Counted from the first letter of the stretch, positions 49,782 to 58,982 are shown. The stretch is 64,000 bases of DNA from Streptomyces sp. NBC_01241 (GCF_041435435.1 NZ_CP108494.1:3940501-4004500); one strand, 5' to 3'. The notes: generated from the sequence alone by a model not told the origin. Numbers and translations: made by a program.

Positions 49782-50375
49782 TCAGGTCAGGGAGTCGAGC
49801 CAGCGGACGAGGCGGGCACCTTCACGGGTCATGATCTCCGGATCGCGCAGAGCGCTGGAGAGCAGCGACATGCCCTGGTAGGCGCCGACAAACGTCAGCG
49901 AGAGACCCTCGGGGTCGGCCGCCCCCAGCTCACGGAACTGCTGCTCCACCCAGTCCAGCAGCCGACGGATGACCTGGCCCACCGACAGGTCGAGACCGCC
50001 CTCGGCGCACTTGTCGAGTTCGACGGCGAGGGTGCCGGTGGGGCAGCCGTAGCGGGCCGCGGTGTCGCGCTGCCCGACCCACGCATCCACGAGGCCCTTC
50101 AGGCGTTCGCGCGGATCGGCGAGCTGATCGAGGCGGCCGGTGAGGGCTTCCAGGTACCTCGTGTGTTCGGAGAGGGCGGCTTCGACCAGCTCACCCTTGG
50201 TCTTGAAGTAGTAGTACACGTTGCCCGCCGGGACGTCGGCGGCGTGGGCGATGTCCGCGATGGTCGTGCGTTCCACGCCCTGCTCGTGCAGGACCCGGGC
50301 GGCAGCCGCCGTCAGCCGCTGCCGCTTTTCGGCAGCCTTCGTCCGGGGACGCCGGGAATCCTTTGAGTCAGTCAC
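49782..50375 (-). CDS. TetR-family transcriptional regulator
   Basis: A 197-residue repressor. The DNA-binding domain reads T-T-I-A-D-I-A-H-A-A-D-V-P-A-G-N-V-Y-Y-Y-F. The GTG at 50375 is preferred over an in-frame start at 50396, because the operator-like repeat overlaps it. It is divergent from the NmrA-type gene it most likely controls. Confidence 0.9.
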   Translation of the reverse strand: MTDSKDSRRPRTKAAEKRQRLTAAAARVLHEQGVERTTIADIAHAADVPAGNVYYYFKTKGELVEAALSEHTRYLEALTGRLDQLADPRERLKGLVDAWVGQRDTAARYGCPTGTLAVELDKCAEGGLDLSVGQVIRRLLDWVEQQFRELGAADPEGLSLTFVGAYQGMSLLSSALRDPEIMTREGARLVRWLDSLT

Positions 50376-50385
50376 CCGACTGACT
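50366..50385. promoter_or_regulatory. Operator-like inverted repeat at the TetR start
   Basis: AGTCAGTC and GACTGACT are exact complements around ACCC and cover the TetR start codon. Confidence 0.65.
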
Positions 50386-50433
50386 ATAGACAGCAACCGG
50401 TCCGACTGTGCTAGCGTCCCGTCAACGAAATAA

Positions 50434-50460
50434 GTGAGTCGACTAACTAACTCGACTCAC
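50434..50460. promoter_or_regulatory. Operator-like inverted repeat upstream of the NmrA-type gene
   Basis: GTGAGTCGA and TCGACTCAC are exact complements with 9 bases between. It shares the GACTRACT element with the other site. Confidence 0.65.
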
Positions 50461-50487
50461 CGACTCTTCTCAACGAGGGAGACCGGC

Positions 50488-51309
50488 ATGATCGTGGTGA
50501 CAGGTGCGACCGGGAACGTCGGGCGGGCGCTGGTGCAGATGCTTACCGAGGCCCGGGTGCCGGTGACGGCCGTGGCCCGGCACATCACCGACGCCGATGT
50601 GCCGCCGGGGGTTCGGGCGACGGCTGCCGACCTGGCCGAGCCGGCCGGTCTGCAGGTCGCGTTCGACGGGGCGGAGGCGCTGTTCCTGCTGGTGGCGGGC
50701 GACGACCCGCACGGCATTCTCGAGGTGGCGAAAACCGCCGGGGTCCGCAAGGTGGTGCTGCTGTCCTCGCAGGGTGCGGGAACCCGTCCGGAGGCGTACC
50801 GGCATCCCCTTCTGTTCGAGACGGCCGTGCGGGAGTCCGGGCTCGACTGGACGGTTCTGCGGTCGGGCGGGATGGACACCAATGTCCTCGCGTGGGCCGA
50901 GTCGATCCGTACCAGGCGGGAGGCCGCAGCACCGTTCGGTGACGTCGGTCTGCCCTTCGTCGACCCGGCCGACGTGGCCGCGGTCGCCGCCGCTGTCCTG
51001 CACGAGGACGCTCACACGGGTGCCACATACACCCTGACCGGTCCCGCGCCGACCACCCCGCGCGAGCGGGCGACGGCGATCGCGGCCGCGCTGGGCGAAC
51101 CGGTGCGGTTCACCGAGCAGACCCGCGAGGAGGCCCACACGCTGATGGCGCGGTTCATGCCGCTTCCCGTGGTCGAAGGAACGCTGGCCATCCTTGGCGA
51201 ACCCACCGAGGAGGAGCAGCGGGCGAGCCCCGACGCCGAGCGCGTCCTGGGCCGGGCGGCGGGCACCTTCGCCGCGTGGGCCGAACGCAATGCCGCGGCC
51301 TTCCGCTGA
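50488..51309 (+). CDS. NAD(P)-binding NmrA-family protein
   Basis: A 273-residue short Rossmann protein. The N-terminus I-V-V-T-G-A-T-G-N-V-G-R-A-L binds the dinucleotide; D-W-T-V-L-R-S-G-G-M follows near residue 128. Related proteins act as quinone reductases or as redox sensors. GAGGGAG lies 8 bases upstream. Regulated by the adjacent TetR (inferred). Confidence 0.85.
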   Translation: MIVVTGATGNVGRALVQMLTEARVPVTAVARHITDADVPPGVRATAADLAEPAGLQVAFDGAEALFLLVAGDDPHGILEVAKTAGVRKVVLLSSQGAGTRPEAYRHPLLFETAVRESGLDWTVLRSGGMDTNVLAWAESIRTRREAAAPFGDVGLPFVDPADVAAVAAAVLHEDAHTGATYTLTGPAPTTPRERATAIAAALGEPVRFTEQTREEAHTLMARFMPLPVVEGTLAILGEPTEEEQRASPDAERVLGRAAGTFAAWAERNAAAFR

Positions 51310-51344
51310 GCACTCCGAACCGCACCGCCGGGCCGGGCAGTCCC

Positions 51345-51692
51345 AAGTCATCCACGGCGCTGCGAACTCGACTCCACCGAACAGGTCCTGGCCACCGTCG
51401 GCCGACTCGACGGCGCGATCGGCTACAGCGAACTGCGCTCCGGAACCAAGCTGCCGGGAGCGCACCAGCTCGCCATCGACTCCACCGTCCCGTCCGCCGA
51501 CACGATCGGCTCCAGCACGTACCCGTACCGGAGATCGAGTACGCCTACACTTACGGCCAGCCGCCCGCCGACTCCCTGGCCTCCAGCTTTCTGGGCTGTC
51601 TGAGCCGGGGGAACGGCCAGGACGTGATCCGTACGCACGGGCCCCTACCGTGCGCGACACCGCAGGGGCTGCGGATCTGCGGCGAGGACTGA
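51345..51692 (+). pseudogene. PstS-like substrate-binding protein remnant with frameshift
   Basis: The first part reads I-G-Y-S-E-L-R-S, and after a one-base frameshift near 51530 the frame continues E-I-E-Y-A-Y-T-Y-G-Q-P-P-A-D-S-L, S-R-G-N-G-Q-D-V-I-R-T-H-G. This is the C-terminal third of a phosphate-binding-type protein. The N-terminal two thirds are missing. Confidence 0.7.
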
Positions 51693-51698
51693 CGGGAC

Positions 51699-51737
51699 GC
51701 CAGGAGGGCCGGGACTCACCGTCCCGGCCCTCCTGGC
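51699..51737. terminator. Perfect 17-bp stem terminator between the remnant and purA
   Basis: Arms 51699-51715 and 51721-51737 are exact complements around TCACC. It lies between convergent transcripts and probably ends purA. Confidence 0.8.
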
Positions 51738-51763
51738 GCGTTCGCAGCTCCTTGCAGAAACTC

Positions 51764-53047
51764 CTACAGGAAGGATTTGATCTCGATGGTCTCGGTGCGG
51801 CCGGGGCCGACACCGATCGCGGAGATCGGGGCGCCGGACATCTCCTCCAGCGCCTTCACGTACGCCTGAGCGTTCTTCGGCAGATCGTCGAAGGTCTTCG
51901 CCTTCGTGATGTCCTCGGACCAGCCCGGCAGCATCTCGTAGACCGGCTTCGCGTGGTGGAAGTCGGTCTGGCTGTACGGGAGTTCCTCGACACGCTTGCC
52001 GTCGATCTCGTACGCGACGCACACCGGGATCTGCTCCCAGCCGGTCAGCACGTCCAGCTTGGTGAGGAAGAAGTCGGTGAGACCGTTGACCCGGGTCGCG
52101 TACCGCGCGATGACCGCGTCGAACCAGCCGCAGCGACGGTCGCGGCCGGTGGTGACACCGCGCTCGCCGCCGATCCGGCGCAGCGCCTCGCCGTCCTCGT
52201 CGAGCAGCTCCGTCGGGAACGGGCCCGCGCCGACGCGGGTGGTGTACGCCTTGAGGATGCCGATGACCCGGCTGATCTTCGTCGGGCCCACGCCGGCACC
52301 GGTGCAGGCGCCGCCCGCGGTCGGGTTCGACGAGGTGACGAAGGGGTACGTGCCGTGGTCGACGTCGAGCAGCGTGCCCTGACCGCCCTCGAAGAGGACG
52401 ACCTTGCCCGCATCGATGGCGTTGTTCAGGACCAGCGTCGTGTCGGCGACGTACGGCTTGATCTGCTCCGCGTACTGGAGCATCTCCTCGACGATCTTGC
52501 CGGGCTCGATCGCGCGCCGGTTGAAGACCTTGGCGAGGAGCTGGTTCTTCTGCTCCAGGGCCGCCTCGACCTTCTGCTCCAGGATCGACTCGTCGTAGAG
52601 GTCCTGGACGCGGATGCCCACGCGGTTGATCTTGTCGGCGTACGTCGGACCGATGCCACGGCCCGTCGTACCGATCTTGCGCTTCCCGAGGAACCGTTCC
52701 GTCACCTTGTCGACCGTGACGTTGTACGGGGTGATCAAATGGGCATTGCCGCTGATCAGCAGCTTGGACGTGTCCACGCCGCGGTCGTTCAGCCCACTCA
52801 GCTCGGAGAGCAGGACGGCCGGGTCGACGACGACACCGTTTCCGATGACCGGGGTACACCCCGGCGAAAGGATTCCGGAGGGGAGGAGATGAAGTGCGTA
52901 CTTCTGGTCACCTACGACCACCGTGTGGCCGGCATTGTTGCCGCCTTGGTAACGCACCACATAGTCCACGGATCCACCGAGGAGGTCGGTGGCCTTTCCC
53001 TTGCCCTCGTCACCCCACTGAGCACCGAGCAGCACAAGTGCGGGCAC
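51764..53047 (-). CDS. purA: Adenylosuccinate synthetase
   Basis: A 427-residue enzyme of AMP synthesis. G-A-Q-W-G-D-E-G-K-G-K, G-G-N-N-A-G-H-T and G-T-T-G-R-G-I-G-P are the expected catalytic motifs. Full length. Confidence 0.97.
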   Translation of the reverse strand: MPALVLLGAQWGDEGKGKATDLLGGSVDYVVRYQGGNNAGHTVVVGDQKYALHLLPSGILSPGCTPVIGNGVVVDPAVLLSELSGLNDRGVDTSKLLISGNAHLITPYNVTVDKVTERFLGKRKIGTTGRGIGPTYADKINRVGIRVQDLYDESILEQKVEAALEQKNQLLAKVFNRRAIEPGKIVEEMLQYAEQIKPYVADTTLVLNNAIDAGKVVLFEGGQGTLLDVDHGTYPFVTSSNPTAGGACTGAGVGPTKISRVIGILKAYTTRVGAGPFPTELLDEDGEALRRIGGERGVTTGRDRRCGWFDAVIARYATRVNGLTDFFLTKLDVLTGWEQIPVCVAYEIDGKRVEELPYSQTDFHHAKPVYEMLPGWSEDITKAKTFDDLPKNAQAYVKALEEMSGAPISAIGVGPGRTETIEIKSFL

Positions 53048-53102
53048 AGGCGTACACCCCTTCCGGGCGGGGCATGTCCAAGGTCAGGGGGCGTACGTAA
53101 AC

Positions 53103-53130
53103 GTCGTACATGCCGTACGAGATGTACGAC
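53103..53130. promoter_or_regulatory. Inverted repeat in the purA leader
   Basis: GTCGTACAT and ATGTACGAC are exact complements with 10 bases between. Could be an operator or a leader hairpin. Confidence 0.4.
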
Positions 53131-53168
53131 AAGGCCTGAACCGTCGAACCGGGTGCCCCGGAATAGAC

Positions 53169-53200
53169 GAAGCCCCTGGCGCAATAGCGCAAGGGGCTCT
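53169..53200. other. Hairpin upstream of the diacylglycerol kinase-like gene
   Basis: AAGCCCC and GGGGCTC-type arms with paired inner GCGC around AATA (one mismatch). Possible terminator or leader structure. Confidence 0.4.
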
Positions 53201-53232
53201 TGCACCAAGATGCTACCCGAGGAAGGACCGAG

Positions 53233-54090
53233 GTGTCGGCTGCCCAGCCCCCCGGCGACGGTGCGCACCAGCTGCTGGTGCTCATCGACCCGGTAGCCCG
53301 CCGGACCGACGGCGAGTCCGTCCGTATCGCGAAGGACGTGCTCAGTGCCGGTTCGCACGCCAAAATCTGCCTGCCCGACGGACCCGAGGAGTTCGCGCGG
53401 GCCTTGTCCCGCCGGGGAAGTCGGCGGCCGGTGGTGGTCGGCGACGACCGGGCGCTGCGGCGGGCGGTGGCCCTGCTGCACCGGGAGCGGGAGCCTGCCG
53501 GGACTGCACTCGCGCTGATCCCGGTCGGCGCGACGGCCGCGCTGGAACTCGCCCATTCGCTCGGCGTGCCCCGGGGCGCGGTGGCGGCGGCGCGTACCGC
53601 GCTGGACGGTGCCGTCCGCAAGCTCGACCTGCTGGTCGACGACAGCGACGGCGTCGTCCTGGGCGCGGTGCGCATCCCGGCCTTGAGCGCGCTGCCCGGC
53701 GAGGTGGCCGACCGTACGGGGGTCACGGCGGTCTGGGACACCTGCCGCTCCCTGGTCCGCACCCTGGTGCGCCCCACCCCGCCCCCGTTCCCCGCACCAC
53801 CACGCACGCACCGGCTGCGGGTCGAGGCGGACGGTGTCCTGCTGAACGATCTGGACCGCCCGGTCGAGTCGGTGACGGTCACTCCGCAGGGCGGTGACGG
53901 CGGCCTCGCGGAGGTGGTGATCCGCCCTCCGTCGGCCGACCCGGTCACGGCGGAGGCGAAGGCCGTCACGGTCTCGGGCGCGGACTTCCGCTACCGCGCG
54001 GACATACAGGTCGGCGGCCCTGTACGGACGCGGACGTGGACGGTGCGGGCGGGCGCCTGGGGGCTGATGCTGCCGGTGGTCGAGGGGTAG
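53233..54090 (+). CDS. Diacylglycerol kinase-like protein
   Basis: A 285-residue protein with the lipid-kinase N-terminal fold (L-V-L-I-D-P-V-A-R-R, then V-V-G-D-D-R-A-L and A-L-I-P-V-G) and a C-terminal beta-rich part. The GGDGT motif of active kinases is replaced by V-V-G-D-D-R, so it may be inactive or have another role. GAAGGA lies 5 bases upstream of the GTG. Confidence 0.65.
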   Translation: MSAAQPPGDGAHQLLVLIDPVARRTDGESVRIAKDVLSAGSHAKICLPDGPEEFARALSRRGSRRPVVVGDDRALRRAVALLHREREPAGTALALIPVGATAALELAHSLGVPRGAVAAARTALDGAVRKLDLLVDDSDGVVLGAVRIPALSALPGEVADRTGVTAVWDTCRSLVRTLVRPTPPPFPAPPRTHRLRVEADGVLLNDLDRPVESVTVTPQGGDGGLAEVVIRPPSADPVTAEAKAVTVSGADFRYRADIQVGGPVRTRTWTVRAGAWGLMLPVVEG

Positions 54091-54158
54091 CCTCCGGCGC
54101 GGGGCACGTCGGACGGGCCAGGCGGGCCGGCGAGGCCGGGCAGAAGGGCGGGCTGGGG

Positions 54159-55580
54159 ATGTCGGACGGTTCGGGCGAGGCGGACGGACCGGGGACGGGC
54201 GCGGGGGCGGTGCGGTCGCGCCCGGTCGCGCTGGACCTGCCGGGGACGGCGGACGCGCTGGAGCGGTACCGGACCTCGGCCTGGCGCTGGTTCGGCGGCG
54301 GCGCGGTGGGGGTGTGGTCGGTGGTGTACATCGGGGTGTGTCTGGACGGATGGCCCGGGTCTCCGACGCTCGGCGGTTTCAGCGGGGCGTTGCTGGCGGG
54401 CGGGGCCCTGGTGCGGCACCGGGCCCGGCAGATGCGGCGGGTGCTCGGCGCCGGGCCGTGGGTGGCCCACTCCTCGGTCGCCCTGCAGCGCGGCAGCAGC
54501 GGGGCTGCGGTGGTGCTGAGCGGGCCCGGAACGGATGAGCTGCTTCCGCTGGCCCCGTCGACGCCGCAGTGGCGCTTCCCGCTGCTGAACGACCCCGGCG
54601 GGATGCTGTGGTGGTGCGGCGATCCCCGCAAGGGGGGTGTGCTGGCGCCGCCCGGCGGTACGGAACTGATCTGGGCGAAGCCGGTGCGAGGCCGCCGGGC
54701 CCGTTCGATCGCGGCCCGCCCGCAGGTCAGCGACCTCCGCACGCGCCCGGCCCCACCCCAGCCGCAGATCGCTACGGGCGCTATGAGTCATGCGGGCGGT
54801 ACGGATGGTACGGGCGATGCATACGTTACGGGCGCTATGAGTCATGCGGGCGGTACGGGCGATGCATACGTTACGGGCGATGTGGGTGATGCGGGCGTGG
54901 TCGGGGCGGCGGAGGCTGTCACGGCCGCGGAGGCGGAGGCGGCGGCAACGGTTCCGGCGCCGGTGGCCCAGGCGCGGAGGCGGCGGCCCTGGTGGCGGGG
55001 CGTCTTCCGCTGGGTGTTCGTCCTCGGCTGCCTCCTCATGGCGCTCGCCACCTGGTGGTCGGCGGCGTCCGACGACGACCCGTACGTCGACCTGACGGTG
55101 ATCGGTGAGCGCGGCGACGGCCGCTGCGTCGTGCGGTGGACCGATCCGTTCGGCGGGCAGGAACGCACGGGGCTGTTCCACTGCGCCCGGTACCGAGCCT
55201 CGGTGGAGGGCTACGAGAGCGGCTTCGCCGTGTCGTACCCGCCGTTCAAGGGCGATCTGTACGACTTGGAGCTGCGTGGCACCCCGGCCTTCGTGGTGAC
55301 GGACGTCGTCGGGTTCAGCGGGCTGGCGCTGATCGCGTTCGGGGCCGTCGGCGGGGTGGTCCGGCTGGTCGTACAGGGGCCGCTGCACAGCCGGAGACTG
55401 CCACCGCACGCGCTGCCCGACCGCCCGTGGGCGCGTAGCGGCCCGATCGCCGGACCGGACGCTGGGCCGGGCGCTCGACCGGGCGCTCGACCGGGCGCCG
55501 GACCGGATGCCCGGCCCGACGCGGAGCCCGACGCGGAGCCCGACGCGGAGCCCGGCCCCGCGCCCGCGCCGCCGCGCTGA
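54159..55580 (+). CDS. Hypothetical multi-span membrane protein with internal repeats
   Basis: A 473-residue protein with about four membrane spans (two near residues 45-95, one near 285-305 and one near 385-410). The middle contains a near-duplicated A-M-S-H-A-G-G-T...D-A-Y-V-T-G unit, and the tail is made of G-A-R-P and D-A-E-P repeats. No family recognised. Confidence 0.6.
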   Translation: MSDGSGEADGPGTGAGAVRSRPVALDLPGTADALERYRTSAWRWFGGGAVGVWSVVYIGVCLDGWPGSPTLGGFSGALLAGGALVRHRARQMRRVLGAGPWVAHSSVALQRGSSGAAVVLSGPGTDELLPLAPSTPQWRFPLLNDPGGMLWWCGDPRKGGVLAPPGGTELIWAKPVRGRRARSIAARPQVSDLRTRPAPPQPQIATGAMSHAGGTDGTGDAYVTGAMSHAGGTGDAYVTGDVGDAGVVGAAEAVTAAEAEAAATVPAPVAQARRRRPWWRGVFRWVFVLGCLLMALATWWSAASDDDPYVDLTVIGERGDGRCVVRWTDPFGGQERTGLFHCARYRASVEGYESGFAVSYPPFKGDLYDLELRGTPAFVVTDVVGFSGLALIAFGAVGGVVRLVVQGPLHSRRLPPHALPDRPWARSGPIAGPDAGPGARPGARPGAGPDARPDAEPDAEPDAEPGPAPAPPR

Positions 55581-55671
55581 ACGGGATCCTGGGGCTCCAC
55601 ACCACCCGGCGGACATTCGGCATCGGGCGTGCGCGATCCGGTTACCTACCCCGATTTACGCCTGCCCACCG

Positions 55672-56217
55672 TTACTCGCGCCCGCTCACCGTCGGGAGAT
55701 CGAGCGTCTTGCGGTGCTCGCTCCAGCGGTCCATCACCCCGCCCAGCTCCGCCTGCATGAACTCGAAGAACGCCGCTGTCTCGGCGAGCCGGGCGCCGGC
55801 CGGGGTGTGCTCGCCCAGGGTGCGGGCGCCTTCCTTGAGCGTGCTCTCCCAGCGGGTGAGCACCCGGTCGCGCTGGGTGAAGGTGGTGTACCAGACCTCG
55901 TCGTGCAGGCGGTAGCGGTCGCGGCGCGAGCCAGGGTCGCGCTCGCGGCCGACCATGCTGACCTGCGTGAGGTAATTGACCGCGCCGGACACGGCCGCAG
56001 GGCTGATCTGCAGCGCCATGGCGAGCTCGGCGGAGGTCATCGACCCGTCGTCGTCCGCGAGGAGCGCGGCGAAGACACGGGACGCCATCCGCTGCATCCC
56101 CGCCTCGGTCATCTCGGACGCGAACCGCTCCACGAACCGCGACACGGCCTCCGCGTCGCGCTCATCGCGCGCGTTCTGTTCGGTTTCGCGCGTGTTCTGT
56201 TCGGTTTCGCTGGTCAT
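55672..56217 (-). CDS. GbsR/MarR-family transcriptional regulator
   Basis: A 181-residue winged-helix regulator. T-S-A-E-L-A-M-A-L-Q-I-S-P-A-A-V-S-G-A-V-N-Y-L is the recognition motif. It is divergent from an ABC exporter and two palindromes lie in the gap, so it probably represses the exporter. Confidence 0.87.
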   Translation of the reverse strand: MTSETEQNTRETEQNARDERDAEAVSRFVERFASEMTEAGMQRMASRVFAALLADDDGSMTSAELAMALQISPAAVSGAVNYLTQVSMVGRERDPGSRRDRYRLHDEVWYTTFTQRDRVLTRWESTLKEGARTLGEHTPAGARLAETAAFFEFMQAELGGVMDRWSEHRKTLDLPTVSGRE

Positions 56218-56280
56218 CGCCCGTCGTCTCCCCTGATTCCCGGCCCCCGCCGTGAGCCCAACTTTATACGCTTCCTTAAC

Positions 56281-56311
56281 TTCACAACTTTGTGAAAGTA
56301 GCGTACTTTCA
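56281..56311. promoter_or_regulatory. Two overlapping palindromes in the GbsR/ABC gap
   Basis: TTCACAA-CT-TTGTGAA at 56281-56296 and TGAAAGTA-GCG-TACTTTCA at 56293-56311, the second ending 5 bases before the ABC start codon. Both are exact. Confidence 0.65.
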
Positions 56312-56316
56312 GAAAC

Positions 56317-57240
56317 ATGACGAAGGCGATCACGGTGGCCGGGCTGCACAAATCCTTCGGCCGGACACACGCACTGGACGGCCTCGACCTCACGGTCGAG
56401 ACGGGCGAGGTCCACGGCTTCCTCGGGCCCAACGGGTCCGGGAAGTCCACCACCATCCGGGTGCTGCTGGGTCTGCTGCGGGCCGACTCCGGCGCCGCCC
56501 AACTGCTCGGCCGCGACCCCTGGATCGACGCGGTGGAGCTCCACAGACGCGTGGCGTACGTTCCGGGTGACGTCACGCTGTGGCGCAACCTCTCCGGCGG
56601 CGAAGTGATCGACCTGTACGGGCGGCTGCGCGGCGGCCTCGACCCGGCCCGGCGCGCCGACCTCGTCGAGCGGTTCGAGCTCGATCCGACGAAGAAGGGG
56701 CGTACGTACTCCAAGGGCAACCGGCAGAAGGTCGCCCTCGTCGCCGCGTTCGCCTCCGATGTGGATCTGCTGATCCTCGACGAGCCGACGAGCGGGCTCG
56801 ATCCACTGATGGAAGAGGTCTTCCAGGGCTGCGTCGCCGAGGAGCGGGCGCGCGGGCGGACGATCCTGCTGTCCAGCCACATCCTCAGCGAGGTCGAATC
56901 GCTCTGCGACCGGGTCAGCATCATCCGCCAGGGGCGGACGGTGGAGACGGGGTCGCTGGCGGACATGCGCCACCTGACCCGTACGAACATCAGCGCCGAA
57001 CTGGCCGGTGCGCCCAACGGGCTCGCGCGGCTGCCCGGCGTCCACGACCTCGACGTCCAGGGCCTGCGGGTCACGCTCCAGGTCGACACGGACAAGCTGG
57101 ACGCCGTCCTGAAGTCGCTCTCCGCATCGGGTGTACGGACGCTGACCAGCACCCCGCCCACCCTGGAGGAGCTCTTTCTGCGTCACTACGCGGCCGGTGC
57201 GACCGACAGCGGCGAGGGTGCGGGGGTGGCGGAGCGATGA
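56317..57240 (+). CDS. ABC transporter ATP-binding protein (DrrA type)
   Basis: A 307-residue ATPase. Walker A G-P-N-G-S-G-K-S-T, signature Y-S-K-G-N-R-Q-K-V, Walker B L-L-I-L-D-E-P-T-S-G-L-D, switch histidine after L-L-S-S-H-I-L-S-E. The C-terminal extension is typical of drug/antibiotic exporters. Its stop overlaps the permease start as ATGA. Confidence 0.92.
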   Translation: MTKAITVAGLHKSFGRTHALDGLDLTVETGEVHGFLGPNGSGKSTTIRVLLGLLRADSGAAQLLGRDPWIDAVELHRRVAYVPGDVTLWRNLSGGEVIDLYGRLRGGLDPARRADLVERFELDPTKKGRTYSKGNRQKVALVAAFASDVDLLILDEPTSGLDPLMEEVFQGCVAEERARGRTILLSSHILSEVESLCDRVSIIRQGRTVETGSLADMRHLTRTNISAELAGAPNGLARLPGVHDLDVQGLRVTLQVDTDKLDAVLKSLSASGVRTLTSTPPTLEELFLRHYAAGATDSGEGAGVAER

Positions 57241-58877
57241 CTGCCGTGACCACGACCGTGCCGGCCGGGGCGGGACGCCGGGCCGGGGCCGGGACCGGGG
57301 CGGGACAGCTCGCCGGTACCTGGCTCCTGCTGAGGCTCGCGTTGCGGCGCGACCGGATCATGATGCCGATCTGGGTGATCGTGCTCGGCGGCTCCTTCTC
57401 CTCCGTCGGCGGATCCTTCGCCTCGCTGTACGACACCGCCGCCGGACGCGCCGAACTCGCCGCGTCGATGAACGCCAACAGCTCGCTCCGCGCGCTCTAC
57501 GGGCCGGTCTTCAACGACTCCGTCGGCGGGCTCGTCAGCTGGCGGATGGTCGGCTTCGGTGGAGCGATGGCGGCCGTGATGAGCCTGATCGTCGTCATCC
57601 GGCACACCCGCGAGGAAGAGGAGACCGGCCGTCAGGAAATGCTCTCCTCCGCCATGGTGGGGCGTCGCGCCCCGCTGACCTCCGCGCTCCTCGCCGCGCT
57701 GATCGCCAACGCCGCGCTGGCGCTGGTGATCGCGGCCGGTATGGCCGGGTCCGGCGCGGGCGGCGCCGGAGCGGTGGCGCTCGCCCTGGCGGTCGCCGGG
57801 ATCGGTGTGCTGTTCGCCTGCACCGCCGCGATCACCGCGCAGTTCACCGAGAGCGCCCGGCTCGCGAAGGGTCTCACGGCGGCGGTGATCGGTGCCGCTT
57901 TCGTCCTGAAGGCGGCGGGCGACTCGGCGACGGGCGACGGCTCGTCCGTGCTGACCTGGCTCTCCCCCATCGGCTGGGCGGAGAACGTGCGCGCGTACGC
58001 GGACGAACGCTGGTGGGTGCTGCTCGTCATCGCCGCCGCCGTCGCCGTCCAGGCCACCCTCGCCTACTCCCTGACCGGACGGCGCGATGTCGGCATGGGC
58101 TTCCTGGCGACCCGGCCCGGCCCGGCGCAGGGGCGGATCTCCACGGCGTTCGGTCTGGCGCTGCGGCTCCAGCGAGGTGCGCTGATCGGCTGGACGCTGT
58201 CCTTCGCCGCGGCCGGCGTCGTCTTCGGCGGGCTGACCGGCGGGGCGGCGGACCTCGTCGGCGACAACGCGAAGACGAAGGAGATCTTCGAGCGGATGGG
58301 CGGACAGGCCGGTCTGACCGACGCGTTCCTCGCGGCGATGGTCTCCATGCTCGGGATGGTCGCCGCGCTTTACATCGTCGCGTCGGTGCTGCGGCTGCAC
58401 GGCGAGGAGACCGCCGGGCGCGCCGAACCGGTGCTGGCGGGCGGGGTCGGCCGGATCGGGTGGGCGGCCAGTCATCTGGTCATCGCGTTCGGTGGCGCGG
58501 CCCTGATCATGGCGGTGGGCGGCCTCGGCCTGGCCGCCGGTTACGGACATGAACTCCCGGCCGTGCTGGGTGCGTCGCTGGTGCAACTGCCCGCGGTCTG
58601 GCTGCTGGGCGGGATGGCAGTCCTGCTGTACGGGGCGCTCCCGAAGGCGGCCGTGGCGTCCTGGGGCGTGGCCGGGATATGCCTGGCGCTGGGGTGGATC
58701 GGGCCCGCGGTCAATCTGCCGCAGCCGGTGATGGACGTGTCCCCGTTCACGCATCTGCCGAAGCTGCCGGGGGGCACGGGGATGGAGTGGGGGCCGGTGC
58801 TGGCGCTCACCTCGGCTGCGGTGGTGCTGGTGGGGGCAGGGATGACAGCGCTGCGAAGACGCGATGTCCTCACGTGA
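57237..58877 (+). CDS. ABC transporter permease
   Basis: A 546-residue protein with about 12 hydrophobic spans. It resembles the duplicated DrrB-like permeases of Streptomyces exporters. Coupled to the ATPase by ATGA. Substrate unknown. Confidence 0.87.
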   Translation: MTAVTTTVPAGAGRRAGAGTGAGQLAGTWLLLRLALRRDRIMMPIWVIVLGGSFSSVGGSFASLYDTAAGRAELAASMNANSSLRALYGPVFNDSVGGLVSWRMVGFGGAMAAVMSLIVVIRHTREEEETGRQEMLSSAMVGRRAPLTSALLAALIANAALALVIAAGMAGSGAGGAGAVALALAVAGIGVLFACTAAITAQFTESARLAKGLTAAVIGAAFVLKAAGDSATGDGSSVLTWLSPIGWAENVRAYADERWWVLLVIAAAVAVQATLAYSLTGRRDVGMGFLATRPGPAQGRISTAFGLALRLQRGALIGWTLSFAAAGVVFGGLTGGAADLVGDNAKTKEIFERMGGQAGLTDAFLAAMVSMLGMVAALYIVASVLRLHGEETAGRAEPVLAGGVGRIGWAASHLVIAFGGAALIMAVGGLGLAAGYGHELPAVLGASLVQLPAVWLLGGMAVLLYGALPKAAVASWGVAGICLALGWIGPAVNLPQPVMDVSPFTHLPKLPGGTGMEWGPVLALTSAAVVLVGAGMTALRRRDVLT

Positions 58878-58982
58878 CGGGGAAGGGCGGCACGGAGAGC
58901 GGCGGCGAGGGCGGCCTCGGGATGAGGACGGGACTGCCCCGGAAGTGCAACCTTCCCGTGGTGCGCACGCGTCCCCCGGATC

